From Hydractinia symbiolongicarpus (Eukaryota > Cnidaria > Hydrozoa > Anthoathecata > Hydractiniidae), in the NCBI RefSeq assembly GCF_029227915.1, contig NC_079885.1, positions 7,628,001-7,692,000 on the forward strand: 64,000 bases of DNA, given 5' to 3'. Shown here piece by piece: positions 1 through 15,300 of this stretch; the stretch's first letter is position 1, and each line of letters opens with the position of its first letter. The position numbers and the translations under genes were made by a program. A model generated the notes under the pieces. It was given only the letters and a program-made list of their open reading frames with translations. It ran no database searches and was not told the DNA's origin.

Positions 1-83
1 AGGACAATGAGATAATCAAAAATGCAAATACAATGTTTTCAAAGTAAAATTTATTCATAAAACACACAACATAAACAACTTAC

Positions 84-377
84 TATCCTCCAATGTTCGA
101 TTATATAACATTACAGATGGTCCAGGACCTATTCTTGTGAACGCCGTCACTGTTATGTTGTGATACATAAATTTGGTCATATTAGCAAACATGGTCCACG
201 TTTCATCGCCAGTCACGTTAATAATTCTTTCAACATGATCACCATAACCATTTTTGACGCTGATGTTGTATTTGATATTTCCATTGATTAGATAACGATT
301 GGGTTTTCCAATGCAGAGTGAAAAAGTTGTAGAATTGTAATGGACAATACCGCAATTTAAAGGTGGACCATGTGGAA
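84..377 (-). CDS. fibronectin type III domain 6 (last exon in window)
   Basis: Symmetric 1-1 exon, 98 residues: PHGPPLNCGIVHYNSTTFSL, then YHNITVTAFTRIGPGPSV, the FN3 closing strand. Donor A|GTAAGTTG follows, so the gene continues to the left of base 1. Confidence 0.88.
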
Positions 378-3300
378 CTAATGAAAAGGATATAATATAC
401 TTAAATCAGATTAATGTACAGTAAACGCCTCCAAATTCCCCAAGGTGGTACATTCCCTTTAGGGGAATATTTACAGCGATACGTATTAACAATATCACCA
501 TAACCATGTCATTGTATTACAGGTTGGTTATGCAGAACATCAGGTACACAGAATATGATATATTAGGAGGGATTAGTTTAAGCTCCAAAAACATTGCCAT
601 AAAAAAACTAATTTTAATCGTCCTTTTAGACCGTTTTTGATTTGAAACTAAGTATTTCACTGTAGATATGTGTACAATGTCGTTACCTTAGAAATATATT
701 TTTACTTGATAATGTAACACTGTTACAAAAAGCTTCGTGCATTTTTATTTTTTATTTTAAATAAAGTGTTTTTTGAAAATACATACAAAAATACACAATA
801 CTAATCACAACAGGTAAAAACTTACCATCTTCATCAGTCATAGCATGAACTGGCACAGAAACGTTTCCTACTCCATAGTTATTTTCTGCATAAACAAGAA
901 CAGTATAATTCCAATATTCACGCAAACCAAAAAATTCAATTTCTGTTCCCAAAGTTTTATTAAAGTGAGACAGTTTTTTGACTTCCTCTATGGAGGAAGA
1001 ATTTAACATCATTTTTTCATACACCTCACTTTCAATGACAATGACACCATAAAACAAAAGTTCACCAGCAAGACAAAAATGGGTTATTTCTGCAAATGAA
1101 ACATTCATAGAAGTGGAGCTCGTATTAAACAGGGTTATATTTTCTGATGGACAAAATGGAATATGTCCAATCGTTCGGAATAAAATGCTCATATTAAATT
1201 CACTGCAACCTTCTTCACTGCAAGCTTTGCCAATCATTGAGTAGTTGGTATAATATATCAATGGAAAGAGATGGTGTTGGACGATCTTTGATGAGGCTTT
1301 AACAAGAGAAGTTGAACCATTTAACTGCAATCGTGGGCACTGAAAGAATCCTTCCTTTTGACTGTCCCAGAGCTCTACATCCTCCATCGTGTGGTTGATA
1401 CTAACATTGAACACTTTCCAATCATCTTCCCAATTCATTATTCTGAAGTGTATTTGGTAGTATGTGACTACTGTATTTTCTTCTGCTAAAGGTATCAACC
1501 CAATAGTAATATTCTCTGACGTAGTATCGTTTTCCATGGCATCACCAAACGTCACGTTCAAAACAGTAATCTTCCCCGGAGCTAGAACGAGAAATCAGAG
1601 TAACAAAATTACATTCTGGTCTAGTTAAGTATTATTTTTTTACAACCAGGCATAAGAGTATAAAAGAACCAGGTAATTACCACTAATTCACCATCACTAT
1701 AGCAAAAATGAATTGATAATATTTCAAGTGAAAAATTCAAATTAAACCTATGTGAAGAAATAATCATTTAAATAACGTTTTAAAAGCATGGCATCAGGGT
1801 ATAAAGATTCAAATCAGAATATTTATGGTTATAGTGTTCGAATAAGCTAAATCTGTAACTTAAAAATATTCAGGCTAGTAAATATTTAGTTAGGCTACTT
1901 GTAACTCAAATAATACACCAACTATTTTTTCTGATCTACGTTTTTAAAATAATTCTCATTTTAAAATATCCAGTTAAATCTAAATATTATGTCCAACCTT
2001 TTACAATGTGTTTCTGTTATTTTGCGCTAGCTTTTAGTTTAGGTCACAAAGAGAGGTTATTCACCTGCAAAATAATTCCATGGAGAACAGCCTGAACAGC
2101 AAAATCTAGTAAATTAATATTACCGTTTTCTTTGCAAAAAAGTTTTAATCTCAACAGTTTCTATTAATAAAATATTTTAAAAACCGCCTTAAAAACCTTT
2201 TAAAAGAGTATGTCTAAATTGGCACGACATAAGTGCTTATTTTTCACCATAATTAATACACGTAGAACATAAACGAATTACTCATACTTGTTCTCCCTAA
2301 TGTGTAACAATATTCATTTTTCACACCACGTCCTTTGAGATTCACCGCTGCAATTGTTACATTGAAAATTTTCATTGGCTCGCAGTGTGTTGTATGTTCT
2401 AAACTTGTGATGCTTATATCGTTTAAAGTAAAAATAAAATATTGACATTCACTGGAAACTAATAACGGAACTAATGGCACAATCTCAATTTCGTAGCCAG
2501 ACAACTCATAAGCATTGTATAGATCAATGTCTTCAGGCAAAGCACTCCAGTTCAATCTCACCATTGTGTTCTCAACTAATTCTATCGAAGTGATATTAGG
2601 TGCTATTTCTGGCACTAAAAACAAACAAAAAGGATTAAATATTAAAACAATTAATACAAATGTAACTTCCAAATTTAACAATGCGTAACAAATATCATAA
2701 AAAATATGCTAACCAATTTCAAGTTGAGGGATTGTCTATTGTACAATAACTTTAACAATTATAAATGAGGGGAGGGGCAAATAACCCACCAGAGATAGGG
2801 CTAAGGTGTTTTACCTCCAGGACCACTTCGCTGTATTCGACCATCGAGTGCTCCTAGCCCAATATCATTCCAAGTACCCAAGTAAATTTGATACTCAGTG
2901 AAAACGTCCAATTCTGTCAGCGTATACGACTGTTGTACAGAGCTCACATTTATCATGTTGTATGTCGAAATATTCGCAACATCAGGATCAGAGGTCTTTT
3001 TGTATAGTATGGTATATGCAAGCATATTTAGTGAGTTATAATGATGTAAATCATACTTCTTCCAAGACAGAGAAATTGATGTTGAATCAACATCTCCCAC
3101 ACTTTCAATGATTGGAGGTACCAAATTTCCTAAAATAACAGGACGCAACTGTGAACAAGTTAATTTGGAGCTTGCAAGGTGGTACACAGGGGTATTGGAA
3201 ACGACTGGAGAAAAGAACTGGTTAGTTATCGATCTTTTCTTTGGGAAGACGCTGGCTGAATTATAAAATATTGTTTTCCGAAAAATTAAAGATGTTAGGA

Positions 3301-6300
3301 CTTCCACATTGCACATTAGCAACACCATGCAAAAAGACCTTACATTTTAAAAAAATATTTGAGAAACAAGATCGTACTGGTTGAAGGAGTTATAATTTCA
3401 GTTTCAACTCCAGCTGGACTCCATCCCTCATGGGAAAAACTATATACTGTAAAAGTGTATCTTCGAAAAGTTGTAACAGCATATAGGATGAGATTTGTTC
3501 CAGTATAGAATACTTTTGTTTCATCCCCAAAATGTGCGCCATTAGCAGGAAAAAAAATAGATGCCTTGACCACGTAACCTTTATGGAAACTTTTGTTTAT
3601 TATTTCTGGGTTGGTGATATTGATATGAATGGCGCTCTCGTTGAATACGCTGACATTATATGTCACAGGAAAAGCAGGAACTGAAAAAACAAACAGTATA
3701 TGAGAATGTAACATGTGAGTTTGATAGTAGCATCTTTTCGTTATTAAAATATATGTTTTTTTGCCAAAAAATTGCTGGAATGAGAAGTTAAAATACGCAA
3801 TAAGAGAAAAAAACATGGTATAAACAAATTTCTTTGCAGGCACACCTAAAGTCTTTGCAAAAAAAATCTTTTTTATAACATGGAATATCACGTTTCTTCT
3901 ATTTTCTTATTATTATTATAAAAGGATTTATTAATAACGTTTATATAACATTATACTTGGTGTCCCACCAACCTTAATTGTTTTTACTCTTTATTATATT
4001 TAGAGATGTTAAGGATTAATTTAAATAATTCTTTTTTAATAGAATACTGTAGTAATAATCAACAAAAAAACGTACTACGTGTGCTGTTAGTCATTTGGAT
4101 TTCGTAATCCAAACCATTATAAAGATATGCATCAGTGCCAGCCACTGCACCATAATCATATCTGAAGAATACTTTCAAAATAACATTCATAAATCCTTTT
4201 ACTGTACCAATCTTTGATTTCCTAATACCAATACAATTTAGTTTTAAAAAATGAAAAGTAAAATTATTTTACAAATAAAAAATGCACAACGAAAAAAAAC
4301 TTACATTAACTGCAACGATCCAAATTCGTAAGATTCGTACAGTTTAAGTTTTGGATAGGTCACATCTATGTAGGATTTCATCTAAAATGCAAGGAAACAA
4401 TTTACAGGTATTCTAAAAAATGCACAACATCCTGGTGGACAAGTTGAAAGAAAAAAAAGGATGATTGGCACTAATTCTATAGAAATGTACGACTCACCAT
4501 ATTAATCAATGTCTTGTTAACGCCAAAAAATTCTTCGCTGTCCCTATCCAACAGTTCGTCTGTCCAGTAAATAGACTTTGCAATTACTAAGAACTTGAAT
4601 GATGCAAAATAGTTTTCTAAAAAGTAGTTTTTCTAATTTTATTTCACAGTGTTGAATTTTTATTGAAAAGTGTTTTATTGAAAAGACATTTTAGTATTAT
4701 TACAGATATTAAGAGGAACATAGTCCTTGGCGTTGATATGGAATATATTCAAAGAAGCATTGATTTACCTGAGCTTTTTATAGGTTGAAGTTTAAAAAGC
4801 AAGTCTAAATACAAAACAAAAACTTTCATTGCTGCACATATTTGCTAACATTTATTACATTGCACCTAATTTATATTAACGAACAATAAAGTAATTTTTT
4901 TTGACTTTTCCTGACATTTTTGCAAGAATTACCTTCATTTCATGCGTAATTAGTAGGCCAGTGAAGTCTAATTTTTAAGATCCAATCATGATTTCTCAAA
5001 AAAATATACAAATTCCTAGACAATTATTTTTTGCAGGAGGTAAACTTTAAGCAAATCAAACACGAAGAATTTGTATTTGTCAAAAATAGAATAGTATCAT
5101 GCTTTTGTTACAAGCTAAAGGAATTATTTGTAATGTTTATTTGGAACATTCTCTAATTGTTCCAATCCTTTGTGAAAAACGGGCTTGTCAACTTGTCAAA
5201 CTTGAGAATTTTTAGCCATTCAGTTTAGCGTTTTAAACATTCTACATAAAACTTAATATTTAGTTAAATTATGCTAAATACCAATAATTACAAGTTTTAA
5301 AGCTGGTTGATGATGTCACGATTTCGCATAATTAGCGAAAATTTGAAGACATAACTCGAGAACCAAAAAAGATTTTTCAAAAAAATAAAAAGATTCCTAG
5401 ATAACTTTCAAGGAATTTTCATGAGCTTAACTTGCTTTTTCGCAGTAGGTCAGCTTTAGGAATTAAAATGACTGGAGGTAACTGCATATCATTTTTTTCC
5501 CCTGTGTGTTACAAATACCAAATTTATAAATTCACTTGCTAGACCTTTACCAAAAGATTCTCTAAAAAAATATTGAGAGAAAAGTAATTGAAGGCCATAA
5601 AATCAGCTGCTGGAATTAGCAAAGTACATTGAGAATATTCCAGAAATATTTTTAAAAAAATGCAATGATTGACGAAAAACGCGAGTTCTGCATTTGAATA
5701 TAAAAAAAACTGCCTGGTCTTGCAATTTACACACTAATAGCTTTGTGTAATGTGCTCTCTTCTCTCTCTGTTATGATTTTCAACAAACTCACATAATCGA
5801 ATAATACACAAAACAACAAACGAGCGAACCTGTTTCTTCACCACGGGTTATGGTATAATTAAATCCACCATCTGTTTTTATGTAAGTGCTTGACAATTCA
5901 GTCTCAACACCGTCACTCAATCTACTCTGTATCAAAAAACGCAAATCCAATTCCGCATACGTAGAATTTGACCTATAAAAGGCATCAAGAAGTTACTTTT
6001 TTCAGCAGTAAGTAATTGTGCCCATGTAACAGAATAAATAAAAAAAATGCAAAAAAAAAACTAGATGAATAAAACTAATATTTCGCAAAAAACCTTAAAA
6101 TAGTTCATTTGCGAAAAAGTCTATGCAAGATTGCTCGAGATGACTGATTGAGGAAAATCGAACTTCGCGAAATACACTTTTTTGGACCTTTTACATAAAA
6201 TTATAAGGTTTTGATAAAAAAGCGTAATTAGACTATTATCTACTTATTGTCTACATTAAGTTTCGCGAGAATGAATTTTCGTTAGTTTTGCTGTTAATTT

Positions 6301-9300
6301 TCGCAAAAATTAATTCCCACATAATTTTTTTTCTCTGTTTTGAAAAACGATTTGTACTAATTGTTTTCTTCTAATTTACTTAAAAACTACATATATTTTC
6401 AACTTTATTAGTCTTTATTTTCTCTCCATTATAAAAACTTTTGAAAAAATGTATGAAGTGAAAACCAAATGTTATCTTATTCTTTTTACACGAAATTTGC
6501 GAATCTTAATTCTCACGAAGCATTGGGACCTACGATCTTTGCGAAAATTAGTTCTTGCGAAAGTTACATTTTAATTTCCAGCACATTTCTCGCAAAAAAA
6601 TAGTTTCTGCAAAAATTAATTCCCTTAACGTAAAACTTTATATTTCTGTCATATATTTTAAAACTTACGCGAAAATACCATTATCAGCATTAAAATCTGC
6701 ACCCTTCAGTGATGACAGTGACCGAATATGTTCTTCAAGCTGAAATAAAATAAACATACTTGCAATTATTTCATATATATACTTGCAAACAAGCTGGAAA
6801 TATATATATCTGATAAATCTCTCAGGAAGCTGTTATTTCCAATAACAATAAAGTCGAGAGTAGTAGCTCTGTGAAAAAGGTGATTTTACTAAAATCTTAA
6901 TCAATCTCAGATAACAATAACATTATTTGATTCTTTATTTTGTTATATATACTTTACCAAAGTTTTTTAGAAATATAAATGGCTACCAATCGATAATAAG
7001 CCTCTAATAATTTTCATTTTGAAATCAATCTTCTCCATGGTTATTTATTCAATTCATTCAAATATCAAAAGGCAAAGAATATTTATCGTTTTTGTTTTTT
7101 AACAAAAATCTTATTTCGATTTGTACATTATAAGGGTACATAAGAAGTGCAGTAGTATTAGTGGAAGGTTAAGAGCTGACATACAGTTTGTATGCAAGCG
7201 TTGCAAAGGTGAGATTATAGAGAATGAAGTATTTCCAGCTTTAAAGATGTACAACAGTGGCTCGTTAGAGATAGTTGAGAACTTCTGTTACTTAGGTGAT
7301 ATGTTGGGCAGTAAAGGGGGTATTGGTAGAAGTGTTACTTGCAGGATAGGTTCTGCTTGGAAAAAGTTCAGAGAGTTACTTCCTTTGTTGACTAGCAGAG
7401 TCCTGTCAATTGAGGTAAAAGGTAGGTTGTATGAGGCCTGTGTAAGAAGTGTTATGTTGTACGGTAGTGAAACATGGGCAGTGAAGCAGGAGGATCTTGA
7501 CCGTTTAGAAAGGAATGATATGAGAATGGTTAGGTGGATGTGTAGTGCCAGCCTGAGAAACAGAAAGAGTTCAGATGAGCTTAGAAGCAGGCTAAGTCTC
7601 CGTAGAATTAAAGATGTTATCCAGATAAGAAGATTGAACTGGCTGGGGCACTTGGAAAGAATGGAGGAGGATAATTGGGTAAGAAAGTGTAGAGACTTGA
7701 TAGTTCCTGGGGCAAAGCCCAGAGGCAGACCGAGAAAGACTTGGCAGGAGGTTATAAGGACAGACTTGATGCAGAGGAAGTTGAGTTTAGATCTAACACA
7801 GTCTAGATCAGATTGGAAGAGGGCCATTAATATACCCCGTCCAGCCCGTGCTAGCATGGAAAACGGACGTTAAGCCGAGAATGATGATGATGAAGGGCAG
7901 ATATCGACCCAAAAATCTATTTGTAACCCAAAGTGAAATATGCATATATTACAAATACTGGATATTTTGAAGCCCATTAAACAACCAGCTGTTAGTTTCG
8001 CGTCAAAAAAATAACAATTTTTTTCTGACATTAACCACAGGCAGAAGGACAGAAAGACAGACGGATAGCAGACATTATATTACAGATGAAATGTACGAAG
8101 CTGAAGTAAAATACCATGCTTTTTAGTCCTGCTTGTGTGGCTCCACCATTAGTTGTCGAAATTTTCATTTGAAAATATGGATCTATAAGTATAATAGTAG
8201 TTAAGATTATAAACATAATGAAAACTCAGTATCAAAACATTAAAACGTTAAAAGAAAGAATTACAGGTAATATAGGAACATAGAAGAATAGAAATTAAAA
8301 TGTCATTTTTATTTACCTGAAAAGGGTATTTATAAAAAAAAATTAAAAATCACCAGTTTTGTGTTGAATTATTATATTAAATTTGAGTTGTCTTTGTTAC
8401 CTATGCTAAGCAATGACCATAAATTTTTATTTTACCTTGCTTCTTTCTCTGTAGAAAGCAATAATTTTTTAGCAATAGTAAGGAAAAATCCCTACATATA
8501 ATAATTATTCGAAAAAAAAGCACAGTGCAAAGGTGTTCCAGGAAACCACAATTCCGGTTAAAATTAAAAAATAATTGAGAAAAAAAACATATTTCTGCTA
8601 TAAATATATCACAAGATTTTGAATGCTCCACTGTGATGTATAGACTAGACTAAATAACATCGAAAAATATGCTAATTCTTTCAAGTTGTTGTTTTTTTCC
8701 ATAATAAACACTGAATATTGCTTCTGTCTGAATAAAGTTTACAGCTAAATACTTCCCCACTAAAAAGTAGAGACTGTTTTTATTTTTCAGCGAAGCGAAT
8801 TTTTAGAAGCAAAATTAAAACAAACAAAACTATGCATGCTCAGATACATTTTGCTGTCGAATTCGCCGTTCGTTTCGCTTCGTGCAACCTACCCACTAGG
8901 GAGTATTTATCATAGATAGTAAGTTTAGATTTGCTTAAGATAGTATGCACTACTAATATAACTCTAAAGCTGCTTGTTTTATTTGCAAATAGAAGGTTAA
9001 CAATTGCCCAGGAATTACAGTTATAGAAATCAGACTAAACTTGGGTCAAACGAGCTTATAACCTGAGAATAAGCTAAATAATAAAGGCCACGGAAAAAGG
9101 GTTTTATTAAACATGAAACATGATGTTAACATTAAAAATATAACCTAACCTGCACTAGAAACCGAAAAACAAAAAATAATTGATTACACAGGGGCTATAA
9201 AACAAATGGCTGTTGGTTTTCGACTTTAGTGACTACACAGAAGTCCAGCTAACAAAGATCACTGAGAGCAAAAACAACATTTTAAATTCTCTTAAATATA

Positions 9301-12300
9301 ATATTAAGTATCCAAATAAAACTTAAAATTGGATATCAAAAATTTATTTGATATAAGCACTTACCTTGTTTCTAACTTTAAGTTTTCTAATATAATGAAC
9401 TTCAAACTTTTTGAACTAGTTAGCTAGTTATATCTTTTGAAATTTTGCATAGAAATTTGTTGCACATAAAACCAGTTGACGCAAATACAATGACTTTAAA
9501 ATCCTTTTAGAGGTATTAATTACCTTCTTAAATCTAGTAACATAGCATTTTTTGAATAAATACAGCTCCTCGTTATTGTCTCTGTTCCTTCAAAACAATT
9601 TTAATTTAGCAATACCTAATATATTTTACAGACTGTATAGCTTTATTACCGCTAAAAAGAATACTAAAAATTTTAACAAAGTAATTATTCATAAACAGGT
9701 TGTCTAGACGTCAATGTGGTTCTGAAGTGTTTACAATTTCTTCTACCTTGACCTTCTGAGTGGTGTTGTTACACGACAATCTTCAGAATGTGCAGGGATT
9801 AAGCTTACTAATTCGTTTCTTAGCCCTTTTAAAAAAGAACTAAATGCTTAAGCTGGCGTCAGCAATTAATACCTGACATTTACTTAGCAAAGCAAACAAC
9901 CTGAAACGATCTGATCGGGTACAGTATGAATTAAAACTACAAATACAGGTGTTTTAGGAGTATTTTTTCACAAGAAAACCAAAGACAGACTTCCACAACA
10001 GATATAGGATTCTGATCCTGCTTCTCTTAAACTTCAAGTCAAAATTAAAATATAGTATGGTTTAAAAGTGTCATCTCTTTAACTATATTTTTTTGTTAAA
10101 GTTTCATTAAGTAGGATTTCTATCAGAATTATTATAATTCTTAACTTTTATTGTCGACTTTAATTAGCTAGGTAATTGTTGACTTCGAATGAATCATTTT
10201 CTTTGCTGTAGTGTGAATAGTGTAGATAGTAGTGTAAAGGACATGTTCAAAAATAGGTGGCAGTCTATTGGACATTACAAAAATGCCTATTTGTTTTTTA
10301 GGGGTGTGATTTTCTTATCCTTTTTTTGTCCACAGGCATTTTGGCTATATCTTTGTGAATAATTGACCTAAATCATTTCAAGTATATGTCCTAATAGGGC
10401 AATAATTCTCCTTAAGTTTTTACAAAAAGTAATGGTGAAATTTTATAGTACTTGCAAAACAGACATAAAAAAACTCACAAAATTGAAAATGTCCAATTTT
10501 AGGCAAATTCCAGCAACTCATTTATGAACATGTCCTAAACTAAATATGAAGAAACTATGTCCCTAATGGGCTTCTGTACATGTTGACCAGATGAAAACGT
10601 TCTTTTGATGGCAGATTATTTTTTATACTCCATAAAAAATATAAATTGCTGTGTTTGATAACCCTGTTTTAATCTTTAAAAAAAGTTATAAGGTAGTTGT
10701 TGTGACTTTCTCTTCGAAAGTTTTTACACCAAAGCAGTCCATGTGGTGGTAAGGAGATAAAAAAAAATTGTAACCATTCTTTAGATTCTTAATTCTACTT
10801 TTTTAAGATACGCCATAATCGCACAGGATTGAAAAAACACAATGCTCCATGGGATATATATCTAACAACAACAAAACTGAAAATTTATGGACATTTGCAA
10901 ATTTTTCGAAGAAATAAAAATTAAGATAAACAATTGATAGATATAAAGAAGAAATTTTATTTAACTTTCCAAGTTATAAAAAAAAGGAACACAGTTTAGT
11001 ATCATGGAAAATTTGTTCCCATTTATGACGATGTAAAAAAGACTTTATTTAAATAAGAATATGAGAACATTTACATAGGCTCTTACTCAGAAGGGTTACT
11101 TATAGGTTTGCTACGGCTTTTGTCTATCACGAAGGAAACACATAAATTAATCCAAGGGAAGCAAAAGGTAGAACCTTCATAAGTCATCTCACTAAAACAA
11201 AGTATTTACCTTTAACAACCTTTGCAATAGTCTGGTATAACAAAGCTCTGTGTTTCCAAATGCTAAGCGTATAATTAAAAGCCACAACCTCATCAATACA
11301 AATTTTTAGTGCATTGCCATAAGCGAATGAGACATCACCATTGACGACAACATCTGACGAATCTTTACAAGTTGCATCACCATACATTTCTTCACTATTA
11401 ACATACCATTTCATTTTCGTTAAAGTTACCCACACGTTGAAGTATACCCATGCTTCGATAGGTATGTGTAATTGGCCTGTACAAGCCTTTTTGTCTGACT
11501 GCCATGTTATAGTTCCCACAATTAAACTAGGGTTTTCAGCTTGAAATGTGAAATTTGCAGCAATGATCAAATTGCCAAATTTAAAAATGTCAGTGTAACC
11601 AATATTTCTATATTCTTCAACGTAGAACCAAAATGACAAAAAGAAACCTTTAGGACATCCTGATAAATCTGCAAAACAGCTCCCTGGATTTGAAGTAATA
11701 ATTGTGAAGACATTCTTAGAGCATTGTGCTTGATTGAGAGGAGAATTTGTGATTTCATGTGTTTCATTGGCATAGTCTTCCAAGTCAAAGTTTCTGTGAT
11801 ATATAGATGTTGCATAATAATTTGATAAACCTGAGAAATATATTGAATTTGATTAAACAAAAGCTTCTTTTCAGCTTTATCAATTAAATCTCACATAGGC
11901 AGAGGTTTAGTTTCTGACATAATAGTAAACTTCAACTGATGTTAGTACCATGCACAAGATTTTTTCCAAAATTGTTTTCTTTAAAAAAGGATTCTGCAAA
12001 AAAGAAACAAAAGTAACCCCTGCTGCTTCTTTCACTGACATAAACAACTGCAATTCTAAAGGATCCTGGTGCAAACAGCAAAATAATAGGTGACTTTTCA
12101 TGCAAATTCATTAATGTTTTAGAAATACAAGACTTTCATTAACCATATATTTCCCTTCACACATTACACATTACACCATTTTTAAGTGAATATTTTTTTT
12201 TCTGGATGATTCTTTTAAGACTATGATCTGCTTATTTTCTACCTATTGAAATGTGTATACATGCTTATTGTTTACTCTACAAAATTAAAACATTACATTG

Positions 12301-15300
12301 CATGGGCAGTCGTTTATAATAAACATGGTAATTGTACATACTATAATCACAGTTGCTTAAATAGTATCTTCCTAACTTCTCAGGACAATGGCATTCCGCT
12401 TTTAAGGGGATGCAGTTTCCACCGTTATGACACTTCTTCGGACATATCACAGAGTCTAAAGAAATGTTTAATACTAGTTGTTAGTCGTGGGAAAATCCAG
12501 GGGAATTTGTCCTCCATGCATATATTCTCTGGATTACAATTTGTGTGTCTGTGAATGTCTGTTAGGAGGAAGAAATAAAAATATTTTACAGAGGGTAGGA
12601 AAATAGATGTGGTTCAATAGACAGACAAAATAGAACTATCATGCATCATACTTAACAAATATAAGCTTGAGGTTTTAAAGTTAAGATAAACAACATTATC
12701 AACAAAAATCAATTGGTGAAAATGACTACGCAATTAATGCAAATGTCTGAAAGTATAGTCCTGGCTTGTTTGCTTAGAGAAATAAAATAAAAGACATTAT
12801 CACCTAGGTATGTTTATATTATTGTGTCATAAAAAACATATATAAAAATAAACATTGTAAGTACCTATTCTGTTGGGGCAAAACTCTAAGGCTTCGATTT
12901 GTGATGGAGTAATGCTTTTATTGTAGAGTTGAAAACAGGAAAAAAGCCCTTCGAATGACTCATCAGATTCAATTTTGGAAGGGTCACCAAAAAAATGCAA
13001 AGAAGAAGGAAATGTTGTATTGTAGTCTCCACTTATTCTGTCAATCTAAATAAAAAAGAAGCTGTTACTAATTTCTTTCTGTTGATTTACATTGTCCTGT
13101 CTGGTTTTTCGGCCAGGTACAATGGTGTTATTAATTCTATCTAAATTGAGAAAAACCAAATACAGTTGAAAGTTTTAAGAAAGACTTAAAAATAATTTAT
13201 ATCTGATTTCCTTACTGCGTTGTTAAAATACACATTTAACTTATTGCTGTATGTTATTCCAATGTAAGCCCATGTGTTCTCAGTGAATCTCCAGGACGAC
13301 TCATACACATCCGTACTGCCATGTCTATAAGATTTATAATTCAGGATTATAAGCAATCATTACTGAAGTAAAAAGGTGGCATCAATAGTATTAAATAACC
13401 GCATGTGATTGGTTAAACTCTTTCGCATAACCATAAAATTTAGTTTAGTATTGCCTACTACTACAAAATATTTAAATTAACTCTTAAAATAATTCAAATA
13501 TATTTTTCGACATGTTTATAAAAAAAATGCAACTTTTTTAAAAAAGATGTTTTCTATATCCTGCTTGTATATTATTTCCTTTCGTAGAGTGTGGTAAATT
13601 CATGTAATAATGTCAATATCAACTGTCTACTTCAGGTCATTACTTTAAATGTTGACCTTAAGATATTGCCTTTGCTATCTCGGCCGATACTATATGGTTG
13701 CTAAATCTTTTCCCATACAGACCTTTTCAACAGTTATTATGAGGTTAACATCCAAGATAATTAAGTTTTTAATGTAAACTTTTTTTGTTAGGGATTATAG
13801 TCGCTGACAATTTTAAAATACTTAAATAATCATACAGATACAAAATCACTATTTTGATGCATAAAGGTTTTTTTTAATCTGGAAAACATTGCTTGTGTTT
13901 TTCACAATTGCTAGTACATAGGATAGAAAAACACAATTACTTGGCATGATAAAAACTAGGAGCACACACTGTCTTACCTTATTCTTAATTTGTCATTATC
14001 AATAACTACACGTAAAACTTCATCTCCGCTTTCTCCAAATTGGATCACCACGACAGGATGTGTCCAATAGGTTATTTTCACATGAAATAAAATCGTGAAT
14101 TCTGTTGTAACAACTTCAACCACATCTTGAATATCAGCCACAGACAAAATTTGATTTCCAGCATTTCGAAAAACTTGGACAGCATGATCAGGAAAGGAAA
14201 ATTTGTCTTCAGTCCATATCGTTTTAAATGATGGTCCTACTAACGTTTTGTTAAACGTTGCAAAAGACGAAGCTGAATTCAAAACATTACTGAATGTAAA
14301 CAAAATCAATGGCTGAGGCAAACCAACAGTTTTCAATCGCTCCAGGTAATTGTGACTGCCTAAAAAATTTAAAGTTTATACATGTGTTAAATATAGAAAA
14401 AATAAGAGGTTAAAATATAAACAAATGTGGTCTTATACATGGGCGAAACAAAATCAACCAACAAAAATGCATGTAAGACAATTACTTGAATGTGGTGCAA
14501 ATTAACAATAAATTTAACATATTCAATAAGGTACTGCAAAACTTTACCTTCCATTCTGTATTCATGTTGTGACGTGTCATTATAATACAAAGGCGATGCT
14601 TCAATAGAATCAATTGCAATATCACCTACATTTTCATTTCTTTTGTATGCCAAAAATGTAATCTAAAATTTAAAAATTAAAAAGCACAAAAAATTAGAAA
14701 GATACTTAAACTTAAGGAAGGAAAATATTTTTAAAATATAGGAAAGAAATTTAAATTGGAATGAATTAGGTATTTAAGTTAATCTTACTTTCCATGGGAC
14801 AATACCATTTTCAATATGGATCATTGCACGCTTCCAGTTCAATCCTTGGTTACCTTGCACAACGAACGCTGGATAAGGGCGAGTAATATTTCTACTGTCA
14901 ATAAGCCAAACATATAATGTCCCAACATGAAAGCCTTTCATGTGATACCAAAATGAGAAACTTTGATGCTTTTCTGAGAACGTTATTGTTGAATATTTAC
15001 CAGGAGGAAACTTTGGATTCAAATATGATGATGGAAACAAAAGAAAGTTATCACCTAAGTATAATAGAAAAAGTTATTAAACTTTTTACACAGCACTCAT
15101 TATTATAATTCACATAAATTGTCCTGAATGGCACGTATCTAGAACTGTTTGCTTCAATGTACTCCTTTATTAAAAAGGACTCAAAAAGCAAAATTAAGCT
15201 AAGTATACTTTTAATAATTACAATACATATGTAAAATATAGCACTATAAGTAAACCACATTAACTTTCTATGGAGCTATGCCGTGAAGAGAACAAGAAAG

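Noticed and set aside
7288-7857. Minus-strand 189-codon open stretch
   Set aside because: It is the reverse shadow of the LINE coding region at 7125-7910.
12246-12554. Plus-strand 102-codon open stretch
   Set aside because: It overlaps the EGF exon on the minus strand, which has six ordered Cys and good splice sites.
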